Counted from the stretch's first letter, positions 1 to 9,431 are shown. The stretch: DNA of 64,000 nucleotides from Chitinophagaceae bacterium (GCA_022843585.1 JALHNJ010000008.1:123577-187576), one strand, 5' to 3'. Notes: a model not told the origin generated them from the sequence alone. Numbers and translations: made by a program.

Positions 1-686
1 TTACCTGCTGCGTTAAGTTTAAAAATAGCATTAGGCGCACCAGTACCATTAAATACATGGAGGTTTGAAAGTGTGACAGTACGTATACCACCTGTACCAA
101 TATTTGCAGAAGTTAAACCTTCACCAATATCATAGGCCGAAGAATAAATGGTAGATCCAACCACAGCCCCAAAGCCCTGATTAAAAATTTCATTATAAAA
201 GGTTTCTTCATTATGTATAAAATATGGTTCAACAGTTGGTAGTGGCCCACTCAAATTATTAGGTGTTGGCGAAAATCTTAAATTACTACCTGATGTATTT
301 ACTGTAAGAAAAAATGCAGCAGTATCTGTCTGTCCATTCCATTTTTCATTTAGCTGATAATCTGGATTTCTGTACAAATCTTTGTCTGGCTTTCCATCAG
401 CCATTTCACCCCAAAACTCAATATAATCGCTGCTTCCCATTATACCTGTTTGTACAGATGTATATAATGTAATCTGCTCGCCATTGCGCCATAATTGAAA
501 ATGTTCAGCCGGAACAGCTCCTAATCCCAATGAAGAAAGAGTAGGTTGACTTATTCTGTATAAACCAGTGGTCCAAACTGGAAATTTATAATACGTTTTA
601 TTATAATCAATCCACTCGTTATTAAATGTCTGCGATTGTGCAAAAAGACTTACAAAAATCGACAGCGTAAGTAAAAATTTTTTCAT
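1..686 (-). CDS. PorU2-like T9SS sortase, N-terminal part (runs off window)
   Basis: Open frame with no stop from the ATG at 686 to the window edge, so only the first ~228 residues are seen. It starts with a signal peptide (MKKFLLTLSIFVSLFAQSQ). The following segment contains TYYKFPVWTTGLYRIS and AEHFQLWRNG, the pattern I associate with the N-terminal beta-rich region of the putative type IX secretion sortase PorU2. The C25 peptidase domain that would prove this lies outside the window. It begins 29 bases after the stop of the PorV/PorQ-like gene on the same strand, so the two are probably co-transcribed. Role, if correct: cleaving the C-terminal sorting signal of cargo at the cell surface. 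The family call rests on recall of the N-terminus only. Confidence 0.6.
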   Translation of the reverse strand, partial: MKKFLLTLSIFVSLFAQSQTFNNEWIDYNKTYYKFPVWTTGLYRISQPTLSSLGLGAVPAEHFQLWRNGEQITLYTSVQTGIMGSSDYIEFWGEMADGKPDKDLYRNPDYQLNEKWNGQTDTAAFFLTVNTSGSNLRFSPTPNNLSGPLPTVEPYFIHNEETFYNEIFNQGFGAVVGSTIYSSAYDIGEGLTSANIGTGGIRTVTLSNLHVFNGTGAPNAIFKLNAAG

Positions 687-715
687 GAAAGCAGGTTTTA
701 TCAGGTACAATTAGT

Positions 716-1828
716 TTAGTTCGTTTTTTCTTTTCTTCCTACAAGGTTTAGTTGCAGAGAAAATACATGGGTAAATAAAGGGTTCGATTGGTTGGCCAGA
801 TTAGTAAATGAATAATCGATCGTAACATTTTGAATACGAAATCCAGCTCCGGCACTTGGCTGATAAACCCATACTTTTCTTTGGTTTATCGTATCACCAT
901 CTGCCAGTGCTTTTTGAAAATTATTTATCCCACCCCGTAGAAAAAAAATATTATTTACATTTAATTCTAAACCCAATTTTGGATCGGCGCTTACCGGATT
1001 AGAACTAATCAGCGTATTTCGTTGCCCATCAAATGTTACATCAATATTTGCTTCGGCTAATAAACTTGATTTTTTACCCAACAAAAACTCTCTGGCAATA
1101 CCTAACACCACTCTTGGAGCAGTAAGCTCTGTTGATTTAACAGGAATCTCGTTATTCGTAAGGTATAAAACCTCTTTCTCCCTTTCTGTAAAAGTGAATG
1201 ACCATGCATTAAAAGTGCTGGTAATATCCCTGCCAGCGATACCAAAACGCCATTTATTGCTGCGAATCTGCAAACCTGCATCTAAACCAAATCCCCAGGC
1301 TTTTGCAAACTTGCCTACACTACGATGAATGACTTTTGCATTTAAACCAAAGTTTATATTCTTATTAGCCTTCTCTTTTATTTTTTGTGCAAACGAAAAA
1401 ATAAATGCATAGTCTGCAGAAGAAAAGGCCTGTATATTATTATAATTAATGGAACCATCCGGCTCTACCAAAAACAAGGTATTCATAATGTCATCAACAG
1501 CGAAGCGTAAACCAGTTATACCGATTGTACGTTTGTTGTTTGAAGTAGGAAGAGCAATACTGGCATAATCATATTTACCAATACCAGCAAAATACTCCGC
1601 ATGCATCAGGTTAATTTGAGGATTGTCTTTAACACCAACAAGGCCGGCTGGGTTCCAATAACCTGCAGTACCATCATTAACAGACGCCACCTGGGCGCTA
1701 CCCATAGCTAAGCCCCGGGCACCGGCTCCAATATTTAAAAACTCATTGGAATACTTTCTGAATTGTGCGTTGGCAGAAAAGAAAAATAAAGTTGTAATTA
1801 GGGGTAGGTATAAGCGGTTCGTTTTCAT
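716..1828 (-). CDS. PorV/PorQ-family outer-membrane beta-barrel protein
   Basis: 370 residues with a signal peptide (cleavage near SANAQ, residues 18-22) followed by FLNIGAGARGLAMG and GTAGYWNPAGL, the typical start of PorV/PorQ/FadL-like barrels. PorV shuttles or anchors type IX secretion cargo at the outer membrane. The gene lies directly upstream of the PorU2-like gene, and this coupling supports a T9SS role. PorV and PorQ cannot be separated with certainty by eye, so no symbol is given. The 204 bases to divergent tyrS hold no clear minus-strand TANNTTTG box; the nearest is TACCATTTG, with one base too many between the halves. Confidence 0.8.
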   Translation of the reverse strand: MKTNRLYLPLITTLFFFSANAQFRKYSNEFLNIGAGARGLAMGSAQVASVNDGTAGYWNPAGLVGVKDNPQINLMHAEYFAGIGKYDYASIALPTSNNKRTIGITGLRFAVDDIMNTLFLVEPDGSINYNNIQAFSSADYAFIFSFAQKIKEKANKNINFGLNAKVIHRSVGKFAKAWGFGLDAGLQIRSNKWRFGIAGRDITSTFNAWSFTFTEREKEVLYLTNNEIPVKSTELTAPRVVLGIAREFLLGKKSSLLAEANIDVTFDGQRNTLISSNPVSADPKLGLELNVNNIFFLRGGINNFQKALADGDTINQRKVWVYQPSAGAGFRIQNVTIDYSFTNLANQSNPLFTHVFSLQLNLVGRKEKTN

Positions 1829-1976
1829 TCATAGAATTTTCTAATAAGCAAATGGTAGAGGTATGCTTTCATTAAGTACGGGATTCTTGTAAAATTAGTC
1901 TTAAAGCCTGTAAAATCATAGGTTTGGTGGCAAAAAGAACAGATATTGAAAACGAATTAATTAGAAAAATATTGCC

Positions 1977-2012
1977 TTTGAGAACAGACTATAAGATTCT
2001 CCCTTACTTTTG
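1977..2012 (+). promoter_or_regulatory. Candidate Bacteroidota promoter of tyrS
   Basis: TACTTTTG at 2005-2012 matches the -7 consensus TANNTTTG exactly. TTTG at 1977-1980 could be the -33 element with a 24-base spacer, slightly long. The tyrS ATG follows 20 bases after the -7 box. Confidence 0.6.
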
Positions 2013-2032
2013 TGTAAATCACTGCTTTAGAT

Positions 2033-3310
2033 ATGAATTTGATAGAAGAATTACGTTGGAGAGGAATGATTTCGGACATTATGCCCGGAACTGAAGAACA
2101 ACTTAAAAAAGAGGTTACTACCGGGTATATTGGTTTTGACCCTACTGCGGACAGTCTCCATATTGGCAGCCTGGTACCCATAATTCTATTAATTCATTTT
2201 CAAAAAGCTGGACATAAACCCATTGCATTGATTGGTGGTGCCACAGGAATGGTAGGCGACCCCAGCGGAAAAAGCGAAGAAAGAAATCTACTCAGTGAAG
2301 AGGCATTGCAAAAGAATGTGGCGGGTATAAAAGCACAATTAGAAAAATTTCTTGACTTTAACCCATCGCTCCCGAATGCTGCGGAGCTAGTCAACAACTA
2401 TGACTGGTTCAAAGCTATTTCTTTTATTGATTTTTTGAGAGAAGCCGGCAAACATATCACTGTTAATTATATGATGGCTAAGGATAGTGTAAAAAAACGC
2501 ATTGAAGGAGATACCGGAATCAGTTATACGGAGTTCGCCTACCAAATGATGCAAGGTTACGATTTCTATTGGCTGTACCAGCATAAAAATTGCAAATTGC
2601 AAATGGGCGGAAGCGACCAGTGGGGTAATATGACAACTGGCACGGAATTAATACGCAGAAAATGTGGAGGCGAAGCATTTGTATTTACTAATCCCCTTGT
2701 AACAAAGGCTGATGGAGGAAAATTTGGTAAAACTGAAAGCGGTAATGTTTGGTTGGATCCTATTCGAACAAGTCCGTATCAATTCTACCAATTCTGGCTG
2801 AATGCAAGTGATGCAGATGCAGAAAAATGGATCAAGATTTTTACGTTTCTTACAAAAGAAGAAACAGATGATATACTCGCAGCACATCAAAATGATCCGG
2901 GGCAAAGATATTTGCAGAAGAAACTAGCCGAAGAAATTACAACATTGGTTCATGGTAAAGACGAATTAGAAAAAGCAATTGAAACCACACAAAAACTTTT
3001 TGCCAATCAAAATGCACCTGCAGAAAGCCTGAGTATTGAAGATCTGGAAGGAATGGCTGGTGTAATAAAATCTGATCTGTCCAAAGAAAAAATTTCGGCA
3101 GGTATAGACGTAGTTTCTTTTCTTGCAGAAACTTCCATCTTCCCAAGTAAAGGCGAAGCGAGGAAAACAGTACAAGGTGGAGGAGTAAGTATCAATAGAA
3201 ATAAAGTGGAAGGAATTGATTTTAAAATTGACAGTTCACTACTCCTCCATAACACTTACTTATTGGTACAAAAAGGAAAGAAAAATTATTACCTGATCAA
3301 AGCAGTATAG
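2033..3310 (+). CDS. tyrS: Tyrosyl-tRNA synthetase
   Basis: 425 residues, normal for bacterial TyrRS. The class I signature HIGS is at residues 43-46 and the KMSKS-like loop reads KFGKT at 229-233. GGSDQWGN near 191-198 contributes to the tyrosine pocket. The C-terminal ~70 residues (from about SKGEARKTV) form the S4-type RNA-binding domain. It charges tRNA-Tyr in the cytoplasm. Monocistronic: it has its own promoter and is convergent with the SGNH hydrolase 27 bases downstream. Confidence 0.97.
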   Translation: MNLIEELRWRGMISDIMPGTEEQLKKEVTTGYIGFDPTADSLHIGSLVPIILLIHFQKAGHKPIALIGGATGMVGDPSGKSEERNLLSEEALQKNVAGIKAQLEKFLDFNPSLPNAAELVNNYDWFKAISFIDFLREAGKHITVNYMMAKDSVKKRIEGDTGISYTEFAYQMMQGYDFYWLYQHKNCKLQMGGSDQWGNMTTGTELIRRKCGGEAFVFTNPLVTKADGGKFGKTESGNVWLDPIRTSPYQFYQFWLNASDADAEKWIKIFTFLTKEETDDILAAHQNDPGQRYLQKKLAEEITTLVHGKDELEKAIETTQKLFANQNAPAESLSIEDLEGMAGVIKSDLSKEKISAGIDVVSFLAETSIFPSKGEARKTVQGGGVSINRNKVEGIDFKIDSSLLLHNTYLLVQKGKKNYYLIKAV

Positions 3311-3319
3311 TAATTCATC

Positions 3320-3337
3320 TTTTTTAATATTAAAAAA
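3320..3337. terminator. AT palindrome between convergent tyrS and SGNH genes
   Basis: TTTTTTAATATTAAAAAA is a perfect 18-base palindrome in the 27-base gap between two convergent stop codons. It could serve as a weak bidirectional terminator, but it is all A/T, so function is uncertain. Confidence 0.35.
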
Positions 3338-4012
3338 TTACAGCGACTTTATTGCCTTCCACATTAAATCAGCTACAAACTGATTTCCCTTAGTATTTAA
3401 GTGGACTCTGTCATAAGTTAAAATATTTTTTTCCTGATTGTCGGGGTTATTAGTTTTGATGTAATCTAAAAATTTTTGCCGAAGGTCAATCAGCAGTAAA
3501 TTATTTTTCTTTGCCATATCCCGGATAATATTGCTGTACCGGTTTAAGTCACCATCTAAAGGATTACTCATATCTTTCTTCTCTCCCACTACTGCTGGTG
3601 TACAAAGAATAGCTTTAATATTTTTTTCTTTGAGCTTTCTTAATATAGCAAGATAAAATCTCTCGAACTTATCTGCATCCGTGCCTGTACCCAATAATGT
3701 TTTATGCCACACATCGTTTACACCTACATAAATCACCACCACATCAGGGTTCTTACTAAGCACATCTTCTTCTAATCGCAAATACAGATCATATACTTTG
3801 TTACCCCCAATTCCTGAACCAACAAAATCAAATTGCTCTGCTTTCTTTTCCCCCTTGCAAATACTATCCAATTGAAGAATATATCCTTTGTAAGGTTTTT
3901 CTTTAACTCCAAGTTCAGTGATTGAATCGCCAAAAAAAACAACTTTAGTTTTCTTTTGCGGCACAAAAGAACAGGCTATAAATACGAAAGAGATGAACAA
4001 CATTTTCTTCAT
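3338..4012 (-). CDS. SGNH/GDSL-family hydrolase (secreted or lipoprotein)
   Basis: 224 residues. The N-terminus MKKMLFISFVFIACSF is a signal sequence and C14 could be a lipobox cysteine. Block I is FFGDSIT (residues 26-32, nucleophile S30). The block II glycine lies in SGIGGNKV, block III is VGVND, and block V is DRVHLN with the catalytic Asp and His. The family contains esterases, lipases and carbohydrate acetyl-esterases; the substrate cannot be told. It stands alone, convergent with tyrS. Confidence 0.85.
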   Translation of the reverse strand: MKKMLFISFVFIACSFVPQKKTKVVFFGDSITELGVKEKPYKGYILQLDSICKGEKKAEQFDFVGSGIGGNKVYDLYLRLEEDVLSKNPDVVVIYVGVNDVWHKTLLGTGTDADKFERFYLAILRKLKEKNIKAILCTPAVVGEKKDMSNPLDGDLNRYSNIIRDMAKKNNLLLIDLRQKFLDYIKTNNPDNQEKNILTYDRVHLNTKGNQFVADLMWKAIKSL

Positions 4013-4041
4013 GCTAGAATTATTTTTTGAGTCAACTAATT

Positions 4042-4092
4042 GCTATTATCAGCTTCGTTGCGTCGCACTCTTCAGCGTTCAGTTCGCTACTC
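4042..4092 (+). repeat. Dispersed intergenic repeat, copy A
   Basis: Shares GCTAYTATCA, then TTGCGTCGCACTCTT, then TTCGCTACTC with copies at 6661-6712 (inverted), 31905-31955 and 54967-55000 (partial). The spacer between the first two blocks is six or seven bases. TGCGTCGCA is a palindrome around a central base. It lies outside genes. Confidence 0.65.
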
Positions 4093-4137
4093 ACCCTATT
4101 CGAAGTGCAAAACAAATATCTTAATTCTCTAAATGTA

Positions 4138-4168
4138 AAAAACAAAAAGCATCCGGATATCCAGATGC
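4138..4168 (-). terminator. Rho-independent terminator after cyanophycinase gene
   Basis: Read on the minus strand, GCATCTGG-ATAT-CCGGATGC forms an 8-bp stem (one G-T pair) followed by TTTTTGTTTTTT. It lies 32 bases past the cyanophycinase stop. Confidence 0.75.
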
Positions 4169-4200
4169 CTGACTATTTATTTAGGTTGCGTAAAAGAAAC

Positions 4201-5097
4201 CTATTCTACATCCACCTGCTTTCTTATAACAGAACCTTCTGAAGCTTCAGGTAGAAATTTTCGTTCTTTTATCAGGTATCCATTCCCCTTTTCGCAGAAA
4301 TGTACTTTTAGGTTCTCCAGGCTAATGGGGTTGCCATCAGGTATATCTGCAATATTAGAGTGCAAAATATCATGCCCATCAATAATAATTACCAATCCAC
4401 TACCAATTGCTTCCATTTTATTTCCTTCTGTGATAAGCATGCCTGTATCTTCTCCTAAGCCAATACCAATACAACCCGGGTTTGCAGCTACGGCTTGTGA
4501 TAATCTTCCAAATCGCCCCCTTTTTTCAAAATGGGAGTCAACAATAACATTATCTAAAAACCCCAGGCCGGTTGTAATTTTTACTTCGCCTTTCAAGTGA
4601 GCTCTTGCTGCGTTGCCCTCATAGATCATCGTATTGCTCATTGCCATTGCCCCTGCACTTGTTCCTGCAACGACAAATCCTTCTTCTTCCTTATATCTTT
4701 TTTTTAATAACGATAAAAATTCTGTACCACCATCGGTAGCACTCAATCGCAGCTGATTGCCTCCGCTAAACATTACTCCATCGCAATGTCGAATACGTTC
4801 AATATACTCATTACTCATTGCATCTTGCCTTGTACGAATATGCATAACACCAATATTGGTACAGCCAATTTTACCAAATGCATTGAGATAATTTTCGCCT
4901 ACTTCATATGGAATCATGGAGGCTGTTGTAATGACTTCTATCCTGGCAGCGGGTCCGCCTGTTTCTTCCACCACCCGGCGAAGAATGCCGAGCTCAAAAA
5001 AGTTTAGGTTATTACGGTAAACTTGTCCGGTTTCTAAATTGGTTCCTTTATCCTCTGCTCCGCCTATGGCTATTAGTTTTCCCTTAGGATGGCTCAT
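4201..5097 (-). CDS. cphB: Cyanophycinase-like peptidase (S51 family)
   Basis: 298 residues. KLIAIGGAEDKG at the N-terminus, FSGGNQ at 110-115 and GTSAGAMAMS with nucleophile S147 are hallmarks of the cyanophycinase branch of peptidase family S51. No signal peptide is seen, so it is probably intracellular. Cyanophycinase cuts multi-L-arginyl-poly-L-aspartate into beta-Asp-Arg dipeptides. The assignment is strengthened by a complete cyanophycin synthetase gene 1.7 kb away on the other strand. It has its own -7 box (5119-5126) and a strong terminator, so it can be expressed apart from the upstream aminotransferase gene. Confidence 0.87.
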   Translation of the reverse strand: MSHPKGKLIAIGGAEDKGTNLETGQVYRNNLNFFELGILRRVVEETGGPAARIEVITTASMIPYEVGENYLNAFGKIGCTNIGVMHIRTRQDAMSNEYIERIRHCDGVMFSGGNQLRLSATDGGTEFLSLLKKRYKEEEGFVVAGTSAGAMAMSNTMIYEGNAARAHLKGEVKITTGLGFLDNVIVDSHFEKRGRFGRLSQAVAANPGCIGIGLGEDTGMLITEGNKMEAIGSGLVIIIDGHDILHSNIADIPDGNPISLENLKVHFCEKGNGYLIKERKFLPEASEGSVIRKQVDVE

Positions 5098-5118
5098 TCA
5101 ATGGGGTTTGATTACCAA

Positions 5119-5126
5119 CAAAAGTA
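5119..5126 (-). promoter_or_regulatory. -7 box upstream of cyanophycinase gene
   Basis: Minus strand TACTTTTG matches TANNTTTG exactly, 21 bases before the ATG at 5097. No clear -33 element was found. Confidence 0.5.
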
Positions 5127-5238
5127 ATTGAAAAAAGATTTAACGATAACATTGAATGTGTTAGTATTCCTTAAAATAGTAGCAAGTTGTGGAAATGTGG
5201 AAATATAAAGGCTTCCAGATGTAAATTCAGCTACTATC

Positions 5239-6537
5239 TCAACTTTTTGCAAATGCCGATATTCCTTCTACCAACACATCCAAATTCTTTGTTGTTGTGT
5301 ACACATTCGGTGTTACCCTCACACCATTGATATTCTCCCATACAATACCAACCGTATGTACTTTATATTTATCCAATAAGAAAGAATCGAGTTCGCCGGG
5401 TTTCCTTCCTTCTACTAACACATTACCAATAGCACAACCATATTTCGGGTTCATAGATGTGTTCAATTTTACCTTCGGAATGTTTTTTACTTTTTCCATC
5501 CAGTAATTCTTCAGGTAATGCAATCGTCTTTCTTTTCGTTGGCTGCCGATCATTTCATGAAACTCGATGGCTTTGCCAATAGCCTGTTCTATAAACATCG
5601 GTCTTGTGCCAAGATTTTCAAATTTCCGTATGTCATCTTTCAATGGGTTTTCGCTGGTAGCAAATAATGGGTATATGTTTTTTATTTTATCCTTTTTTAC
5701 ATATAATAGCCCACTTCCAATTGGAGCATATAGCCATTTATGCAAACTTGCTGCAAAATAATCGGCATCGAGGTCGGGGATTTTGAAATCGAAATGCGCA
5801 AAACTATGTGCACCGTCCACCAACACTTCTATTCCTCTTTTATGCGCTTCCTGTGCAATTTTCTTTACCGGTAATATCTGTCCGTTCCAGTTAATGATGT
5901 GAGTAACATGCACCACTTTTGTTTTTGTAGTAAACGCATTTACAAACTGCCGCACCATATAATCTTCATCTTCACTTGGCAATTCCAGACTTATCCATTT
6001 CATTTTTATTCCATCCCGCATTTCCCGTTGCTTGTATGCATTGATCATGTTTGGATAATCCTGTAACGTAGCTACCACTTCATCCCCAGCTTTTAGTTGT
6101 AATCCAAAAATTATAGTTTCTAATCCTTCGGATGAATTTCTGTTGATCGCTATTTCTTCGGGACTACTACCAGCCAGCTTTGCCAGGTTTTTACGTAATG
6201 GTTCTCTGCCCTGATCTAAAATCCGCCACATATAATAACTGGGAGCTTCATTGCAATAATCATAATATCTTTTCATTGCATCCTGTACCGTTTTGGGTGC
6301 GGGAGAAATTCCCCCATTATTCAAATTAATAAGTGATGGAGATACGGTAAAGGATTGCTGTATATAATACCAAAAATCTTCTTCGCTGGCCAATTCATCG
6401 GGAGAAATGCCTTCTACATTCCTTAATGCACTATCCAAATTTCTGCTCCAGGCTGGTTGAGTTAATGACGAAAGAAATGCAGTAACTGAAAAAATACCGG
6501 CTCTTTGTAAAAATTTACGGCGGTTGGTTTCGGGCAT
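5239..6537 (-). CDS. Class V-fold PLP-dependent aminotransferase with Tat signal
   Basis: 432 residues. The N-terminus MPETNRRKFLQRAG plus a hydrophobic stretch looks like a twin-arginine export signal. The fold-type I core follows: LNNGGISPAP near 72-81, the PLP-ring Asp in DGAHSFAH (D241) and the Schiff-base lysine in SLHKWLYAP (K267). It resembles isopenicillin-N-epimerase/cysteine-desulfurase-like proteins; the substrate is unknown. It sits between cphB and divergent cphA, which may link it to processing of cyanophycin-derived amino acids, but export to the periplasm would argue against that. The 141-base gap to cphB contains the cphB promoter. Confidence 0.82.
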   Translation of the reverse strand: MPETNRRKFLQRAGIFSVTAFLSSLTQPAWSRNLDSALRNVEGISPDELASEEDFWYYIQQSFTVSPSLINLNNGGISPAPKTVQDAMKRYYDYCNEAPSYYMWRILDQGREPLRKNLAKLAGSSPEEIAINRNSSEGLETIIFGLQLKAGDEVVATLQDYPNMINAYKQREMRDGIKMKWISLELPSEDEDYMVRQFVNAFTTKTKVVHVTHIINWNGQILPVKKIAQEAHKRGIEVLVDGAHSFAHFDFKIPDLDADYFAASLHKWLYAPIGSGLLYVKKDKIKNIYPLFATSENPLKDDIRKFENLGTRPMFIEQAIGKAIEFHEMIGSQRKERRLHYLKNYWMEKVKNIPKVKLNTSMNPKYGCAIGNVLVEGRKPGELDSFLLDKYKVHTVGIVWENINGVRVTPNVYTTTKNLDVLVEGISAFAKS

Positions 6538-6660
6538 GGTCGTTCCTTTTGATAAATGTAGTGAAAAAGTGGAGAGCTGTTAGTTCCGAATTTCGAGATT
6601 AAGGTTCGCTGAGTTTTTTTAAATGCCATTCCGATAGCACATAGAGTATTCCAAAATGTT

Positions 6661-6712
6661 GAGAAGCGAACAGAACCCTGAAGAGTGCGACGCAAGGGAC
6701 GATGATAGTAGC
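6661..6712 (-). repeat. Dispersed intergenic repeat, copy B (inverted relative to A)
   Basis: Minus-strand match to the TTGCGTCGCACTCTT core with both flanking blocks. The 10-mer TAGCACATAG occurs at 6635-6644 and again at 6709-6718, bracketing most of the copy as a direct repeat. The second 10-mer overlaps the conserved block by a few bases, so it is only suggestive of a target duplication. Confidence 0.65.
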
Positions 6713-6757
6713 ACATAGTTGGTTACATAATTAAAAAAAACTAACTTCCAACCTGTA

Positions 6758-6780
6758 CCGCTGATAGCGGAATTTTTAAA
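6758..6780 (+). promoter_or_regulatory. Hairpin in the leader of cphA
   Basis: CCGCT-GAT-AGCGG forms a 5-bp stem with a 3-base loop, followed by AATTTTT, ending 12 bases before the cphA ATG. It looks like a weak terminator/attenuator or a stem that limits ribosome access. Its role is unknown. Confidence 0.35.
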
Positions 6781-6791
6781 CTAAATAACAC

Positions 6792-9431
6792 ATGCAGATT
6801 CTTGAAATTAAAGTGCTAAAAGGACCAAATTATTGGAGTGTTCGTCGCAATAAATTAATCCAGATGAAACTGGACCTGGAGGATCTGGAACAACGACCCA
6901 CTAATACAATACCTGGCTTTCGGGAACGACTAGAAAAAATGTTGCCCAGTTTATATGAACATCGTTGTAGTGAAAATGTGCCCGGTGGCTTTTTTCAACG
7001 GGTTGATGAAGGCACCTGGATGGGACATGTGATTGAACACATTGCACTGGAGATACAAACATTGGCCGGAATGGATACCGGATTTGGCAGAACCAGAACT
7101 GCCGAAGGAGAAAAAGAGGGTGTGTACTATGTAGTGTTTAGCTATATGGAAGAAGATGCCGGAGTGTATGCGGCGAAGGCATCCGTTAAAATTGCGCAGG
7201 CATTGATTGATGGAACAGACTATGACTTGGCAGAGGATATACAGGAAATGCGGGAGATTCGGGAAGATACAAGGCTTGGCCCATCAACCGGGTGCATTGT
7301 TGATGAAGCTGCAAAAAGAGGAATTCCCTATATAAGATTGAACAAACAAAGTTTGGTACAATTAGGGTATGGGGTTAATCAAAAAAGAATTCGGGCAACA
7401 ATTGCTTCAACCACTTCTAACATTGCGGTAGATATTGCTTGTAATAAAGAAGAAACAAAACTGCTATTGGAGGCTGCTGAAATTCCGGTGCCAAGAGGAA
7501 CTGTAATTAGAACAGAAGAAGGATTAGATGCGGCGATTGAAAAATTTGGCTATCCATTAGTTATAAAACCTATAGACGGGAATCATGGCAAAGGAAACAC
7601 TACTAATATTACCAACAGAGACCAGGCATTAAAAGCATTTGAAGCGGCAAAAGTTTATGGTCGCAATGTAATTATAGAACGTTTTATTACAGGCTATGAT
7701 TTTCGCTGCCTGGTTATTAATAATAAATTTATTTGTGCTGCATTACGTACACCAGCATCGGTTATTGGGGATGGAGTGCATAACATTCAATGGTTAATTG
7801 ATGAAACCAACAAAGACCCTCGCCGTGGGTTTGGACATGAAAAAGTGCTGACACAAATTACCATTGACCAATTTACCCAAAAAATGCTGGACGATGCAGG
7901 TATTACATTAGAAACAATTCCTAAAAAAGGAGAACAAGTTTTAGTAAAACCAACAGCTAATCTTTCTACCGGTGGTACCAGTACAGATGTAACAGATGAA
8001 GTACACCCAGCTAATATTTTTATGTTTGAACGGATCGCAAAAATTATTGGTCTTGATATTTGTGGTGTAGATGTAATGGCGGTTGATCTAAAAACACCAG
8101 TTGCTGAAAATGGAGGTGCGATTCTAGAAGTAAATGCAGCTCCTGGATTCCGAATGCATATTGACCCATCTGAAGGATTACCAAGAAATGTGGCAGAACC
8201 GGTGGTGGATATGCTATTTCCAAAAGGCAGTGCAGGTCGTATTCCTATAATAGCAATAACAGGAACGAATGGCAAAACAACAACCACCAGATTAACAGCG
8301 CATATTGCAAAAAGTGCCGGTAAAAAAGTTGGTTATACTACTTCTGACGGGGTGTACATACAAAACCAATTGATGATGAAAGGTGATTGCACAGGGCCTG
8401 TATCATCCACCTTTGTATTAAAGGATCCTACAGTTGACTTTGCCGTATTAGAATGTGCAAGGGGTGGAATTTTAAAATCGGGATTGGCTTTTCAAAGTTG
8501 CGAAGTAGCTGTAGTTACCAATGTAGCAGAGGACCATATTGGCCTTGGCGGAATCAATGATATTAATGCCATGGCAAAAGTAAAACAGGTAGTACCCGAA
8601 ACTGTTTTTCAACACGGTTATGCAGTATTGAATGCCGATGACGATTTAGTGTACAAGATGAAAAATGATCTGCGGTGCAATATTGCCTTATTTAGTATGG
8701 ATGAAAACAATCCACGTATAAAAGCACATGCGGCTACGAATGGCCTGGCATGTGTGTATGAAAATGGATATGTTACCATAATGAAAGGCAGTTGGAAAAT
8801 ACGGGTATTACAAGCAAGGGATATTCCTTTGACGTATGAAGGAAAAGCAGTCCATAACATCAACAACTGCTTGCCGGCGGTACTTGCTACCTATTTATTC
8901 CGTGACATTACTATTGATGATATACGAACAGGATTGCAAACTTTTATTCCGAGTGAAAGTTTGACCCCCGGACGATTGAATTTTTTCCAATTCAAAAACT
9001 TTACCATGCTGGCGGATTTTGCGCATAACCCGCATGGACTAAAACTGCTTTGCGATTTTGTAAGCAAACTGGATTATCCAACAAAAATTGGGGTAATCTC
9101 CGGCACTGGTGACCGGCGGGATGAAGATATCCGGGAATTGGGAGAAATTTCTGCACAGTTCTTTGATGAAATTATTATTCGTTGCGACAAGAACCTTCGT
9201 GGACGTACTGCCGACGATATTATTGATCTTTTGCAACAAGGAATTCGGAAAGTGAATCCGGATCTTCCAACCGTAATAATTCCTAACGAAGATCAGGCCT
9301 TGGATTATATATATGAGAATGCCAAACAAGGAGCTTTGTACACCATCATGTGCGATGTGGTGGCCAGAGCTTTGGATAAAATTAAAGAGCTGAAAAAGAA
9401 AGAGGAAGAAGAAGGTATCTTGTCAAAGTGA
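6792..9431 (+). CDS. cphA: Cyanophycin synthetase
   Basis: 879 residues, the normal length for CphA1. Three parts are visible: an N-terminal domain (1 to ~160), an ATP-grasp domain (~200-480, with PLVIKPIDGNHGKGN and ILEVNAAPGFRMHID) that adds Asp, and a Mur-ligase-like domain from ~485 with P-loop GTNGKTTTT near 492-500 that adds Arg. It polymerises Asp and Arg into the intracellular nitrogen store cyanophycin using ATP. It is divergent from the cphB/aminotransferase pair, giving both synthesis and breakdown at one locus. No Shine-Dalgarno site precedes the ATG, as usual in this phylum. Confidence 0.96.
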   Translation: MQILEIKVLKGPNYWSVRRNKLIQMKLDLEDLEQRPTNTIPGFRERLEKMLPSLYEHRCSENVPGGFFQRVDEGTWMGHVIEHIALEIQTLAGMDTGFGRTRTAEGEKEGVYYVVFSYMEEDAGVYAAKASVKIAQALIDGTDYDLAEDIQEMREIREDTRLGPSTGCIVDEAAKRGIPYIRLNKQSLVQLGYGVNQKRIRATIASTTSNIAVDIACNKEETKLLLEAAEIPVPRGTVIRTEEGLDAAIEKFGYPLVIKPIDGNHGKGNTTNITNRDQALKAFEAAKVYGRNVIIERFITGYDFRCLVINNKFICAALRTPASVIGDGVHNIQWLIDETNKDPRRGFGHEKVLTQITIDQFTQKMLDDAGITLETIPKKGEQVLVKPTANLSTGGTSTDVTDEVHPANIFMFERIAKIIGLDICGVDVMAVDLKTPVAENGGAILEVNAAPGFRMHIDPSEGLPRNVAEPVVDMLFPKGSAGRIPIIAITGTNGKTTTTRLTAHIAKSAGKKVGYTTSDGVYIQNQLMMKGDCTGPVSSTFVLKDPTVDFAVLECARGGILKSGLAFQSCEVAVVTNVAEDHIGLGGINDINAMAKVKQVVPETVFQHGYAVLNADDDLVYKMKNDLRCNIALFSMDENNPRIKAHAATNGLACVYENGYVTIMKGSWKIRVLQARDIPLTYEGKAVHNINNCLPAVLATYLFRDITIDDIRTGLQTFIPSESLTPGRLNFFQFKNFTMLADFAHNPHGLKLLCDFVSKLDYPTKIGVISGTGDRRDEDIRELGEISAQFFDEIIIRCDKNLRGRTADDIIDLLQQGIRKVNPDLPTVIIPNEDQALDYIYENAKQGALYTIMCDVVARALDKIKELKKKEEEEGILSK

